Part shown: one piece after another, positions 23,690 to 23,877 of the stretch
How positions within the stretch are numbered: position 1 is the first letter of the stretch
Layout: each line of letters opens with the position of its first letter
Assembly (NCBI GenBank): GCA_013287095.1
Contig: JABDEJ010000031.1
Location: forward strand, 1 to 23,877
Direction of reading: 5' to 3'
Length of the DNA stretch: 23,877 bases
Source: Bacteroidota bacterium
GTDB lineage: Bacteria; Bacteroidota; Bacteroidia; CAILMK01
Notes under the pieces: generated by a model
What the model was told of the DNA's origin: nothing
What the model saw: only the letters and a program-made list of their open reading frames with translations
Database searches by the model: none
Translations under genes and position numbers: made by a program

Positions 23690-23877
23690 TCAATCAGGTA
23701 GCAATGTAAACGTCTTTGAAATACCAATCCCTATATAGAGGGCATCCAGGTTAATTTTCAATGATTCAGGACGTTGGTATACTTCGCTGGTTTCTGTTTC
23801 CCAATAGATCAGGTGGTCGGTTGAAATAAAAGCTTTGAGCAAAATAGGCAGTATCCGGTGGCGGATGCCTAAAACGT
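23690..23877 (-). CDS. C-terminal end of a minus-strand gene, probably an outer-membrane protein
   Basis: One minus-strand frame is open from the right edge to a TGA at 23690-23692, giving about 62 residues. The end of the product reads SLKINLDALYIGIGISKTFTLLPD, with the alternating pattern of a final beta-barrel strand. Upstream is 'FISTDHLIYWETETSEVYQRPES', which I do not recognise. The gene is convergent with DUF4249, only 3 bp between stops. The first 13 codons at the edge come from the 39-bp inverted repeat and may not belong to the real gene. It is absent from simple ORF searches because its start is outside the window. An outer-membrane protein is an inference from the final strand alone. 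Confidence 0.5.
   Translation of the reverse strand, partial: VLGIRHRILPILLKAFISTDHLIYWETETSEVYQRPESLKINLDALYIGIGISKTFTLLPD
23839..23877 (-). repeat. Outer copy of the 39-bp inverted repeat, at the window edge
   Basis: Exact reverse complement of 23473-23511. It reaches the last base of the window, so its true length is unknown. It may be a fold-back or assembly artefact at a contig end. Confidence 0.9.

Overview
The window (about 40% GC by eye) comes from a member of the phylum Bacteroidota, probably near the Chitinophagales/Sphingobacteriales. The evidence is a PorP/SprF-type outer-membrane protein, a secreted protein with a type IX secretion (T9SS) C-terminal sorting domain, a TonB-dependent receptor with an N-terminal carboxypeptidase-regulatory-like domain followed by a DUF4249 lipoprotein, a serine palmitoyltransferase, and several promoter elements of the Bacteroidota -7 type TAnnTTTG. 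Most of the window is ordinary chromosome. There is no phage, transposase or CRISPR array.

Layout. 1-4546 (minus strand): the 5' part of a lipoprotein gene, a YcxB-like membrane protein, a TMEM175-type channel, an APC amino-acid permease, a secreted PIG-L deacetylase and a YihX-like HAD phosphatase, interrupted by two dispersed palindromic repeats. 4601-4674: a CAT-anticodon tRNA, best read as tRNA-Ile2, with its own terminator. 4766-7401: a START-domain protein, a DoxX-like membrane protein, an orphan C-terminal fragment resembling L-aspartate oxidase, and PorP. 7508-10499 (minus): a tight three-gene operon of a 612-residue protein I do not recognise, a 6-pyruvoyl-tetrahydropterin-synthase/QueD homologue and an FNR-like regulator. 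10743-14050 (plus): serine palmitoyltransferase, a GNAT/YghO-like acyltransferase candidate and a short-chain dehydrogenase, which together look like a sphingolipid/ceramide cassette. 14067-16780 (minus): VOC protein, DinB protein, WYL regulator and a UbiA-like membrane protein. 17009-18571: T9SS cargo protein. 18638-20428 (minus): lepA. 20615-23686 (plus): TonB receptor and DUF4249 lipoprotein. The right edge holds the 3' end of another minus-strand gene.

The two most interesting regions lie back to back. The three-gene operon has an FNR-like palindrome (ATGAT-N4-ATCAT) centred about 41 bp upstream of its predicted transcription start, and its last gene encodes an FNR-type regulator that keeps three of the four positions used by E. 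coli FNR for its iron-sulfur cluster. This suggests an autoregulated redox- or gas-responsive operon around an uncharacterised enzyme and a pterin-type enzyme. The divergent spt-acyltransferase-SDR cassette is a candidate for the ceramide part of bacterial sphingolipid synthesis.

One caution on data quality: the last 39 bases are an exact reverse complement of 39 bases inside the DUF4249 gene about 330 bp upstream. This looks more like a fold-back at a contig end than biology, so the extreme right end should be treated with suspicion.
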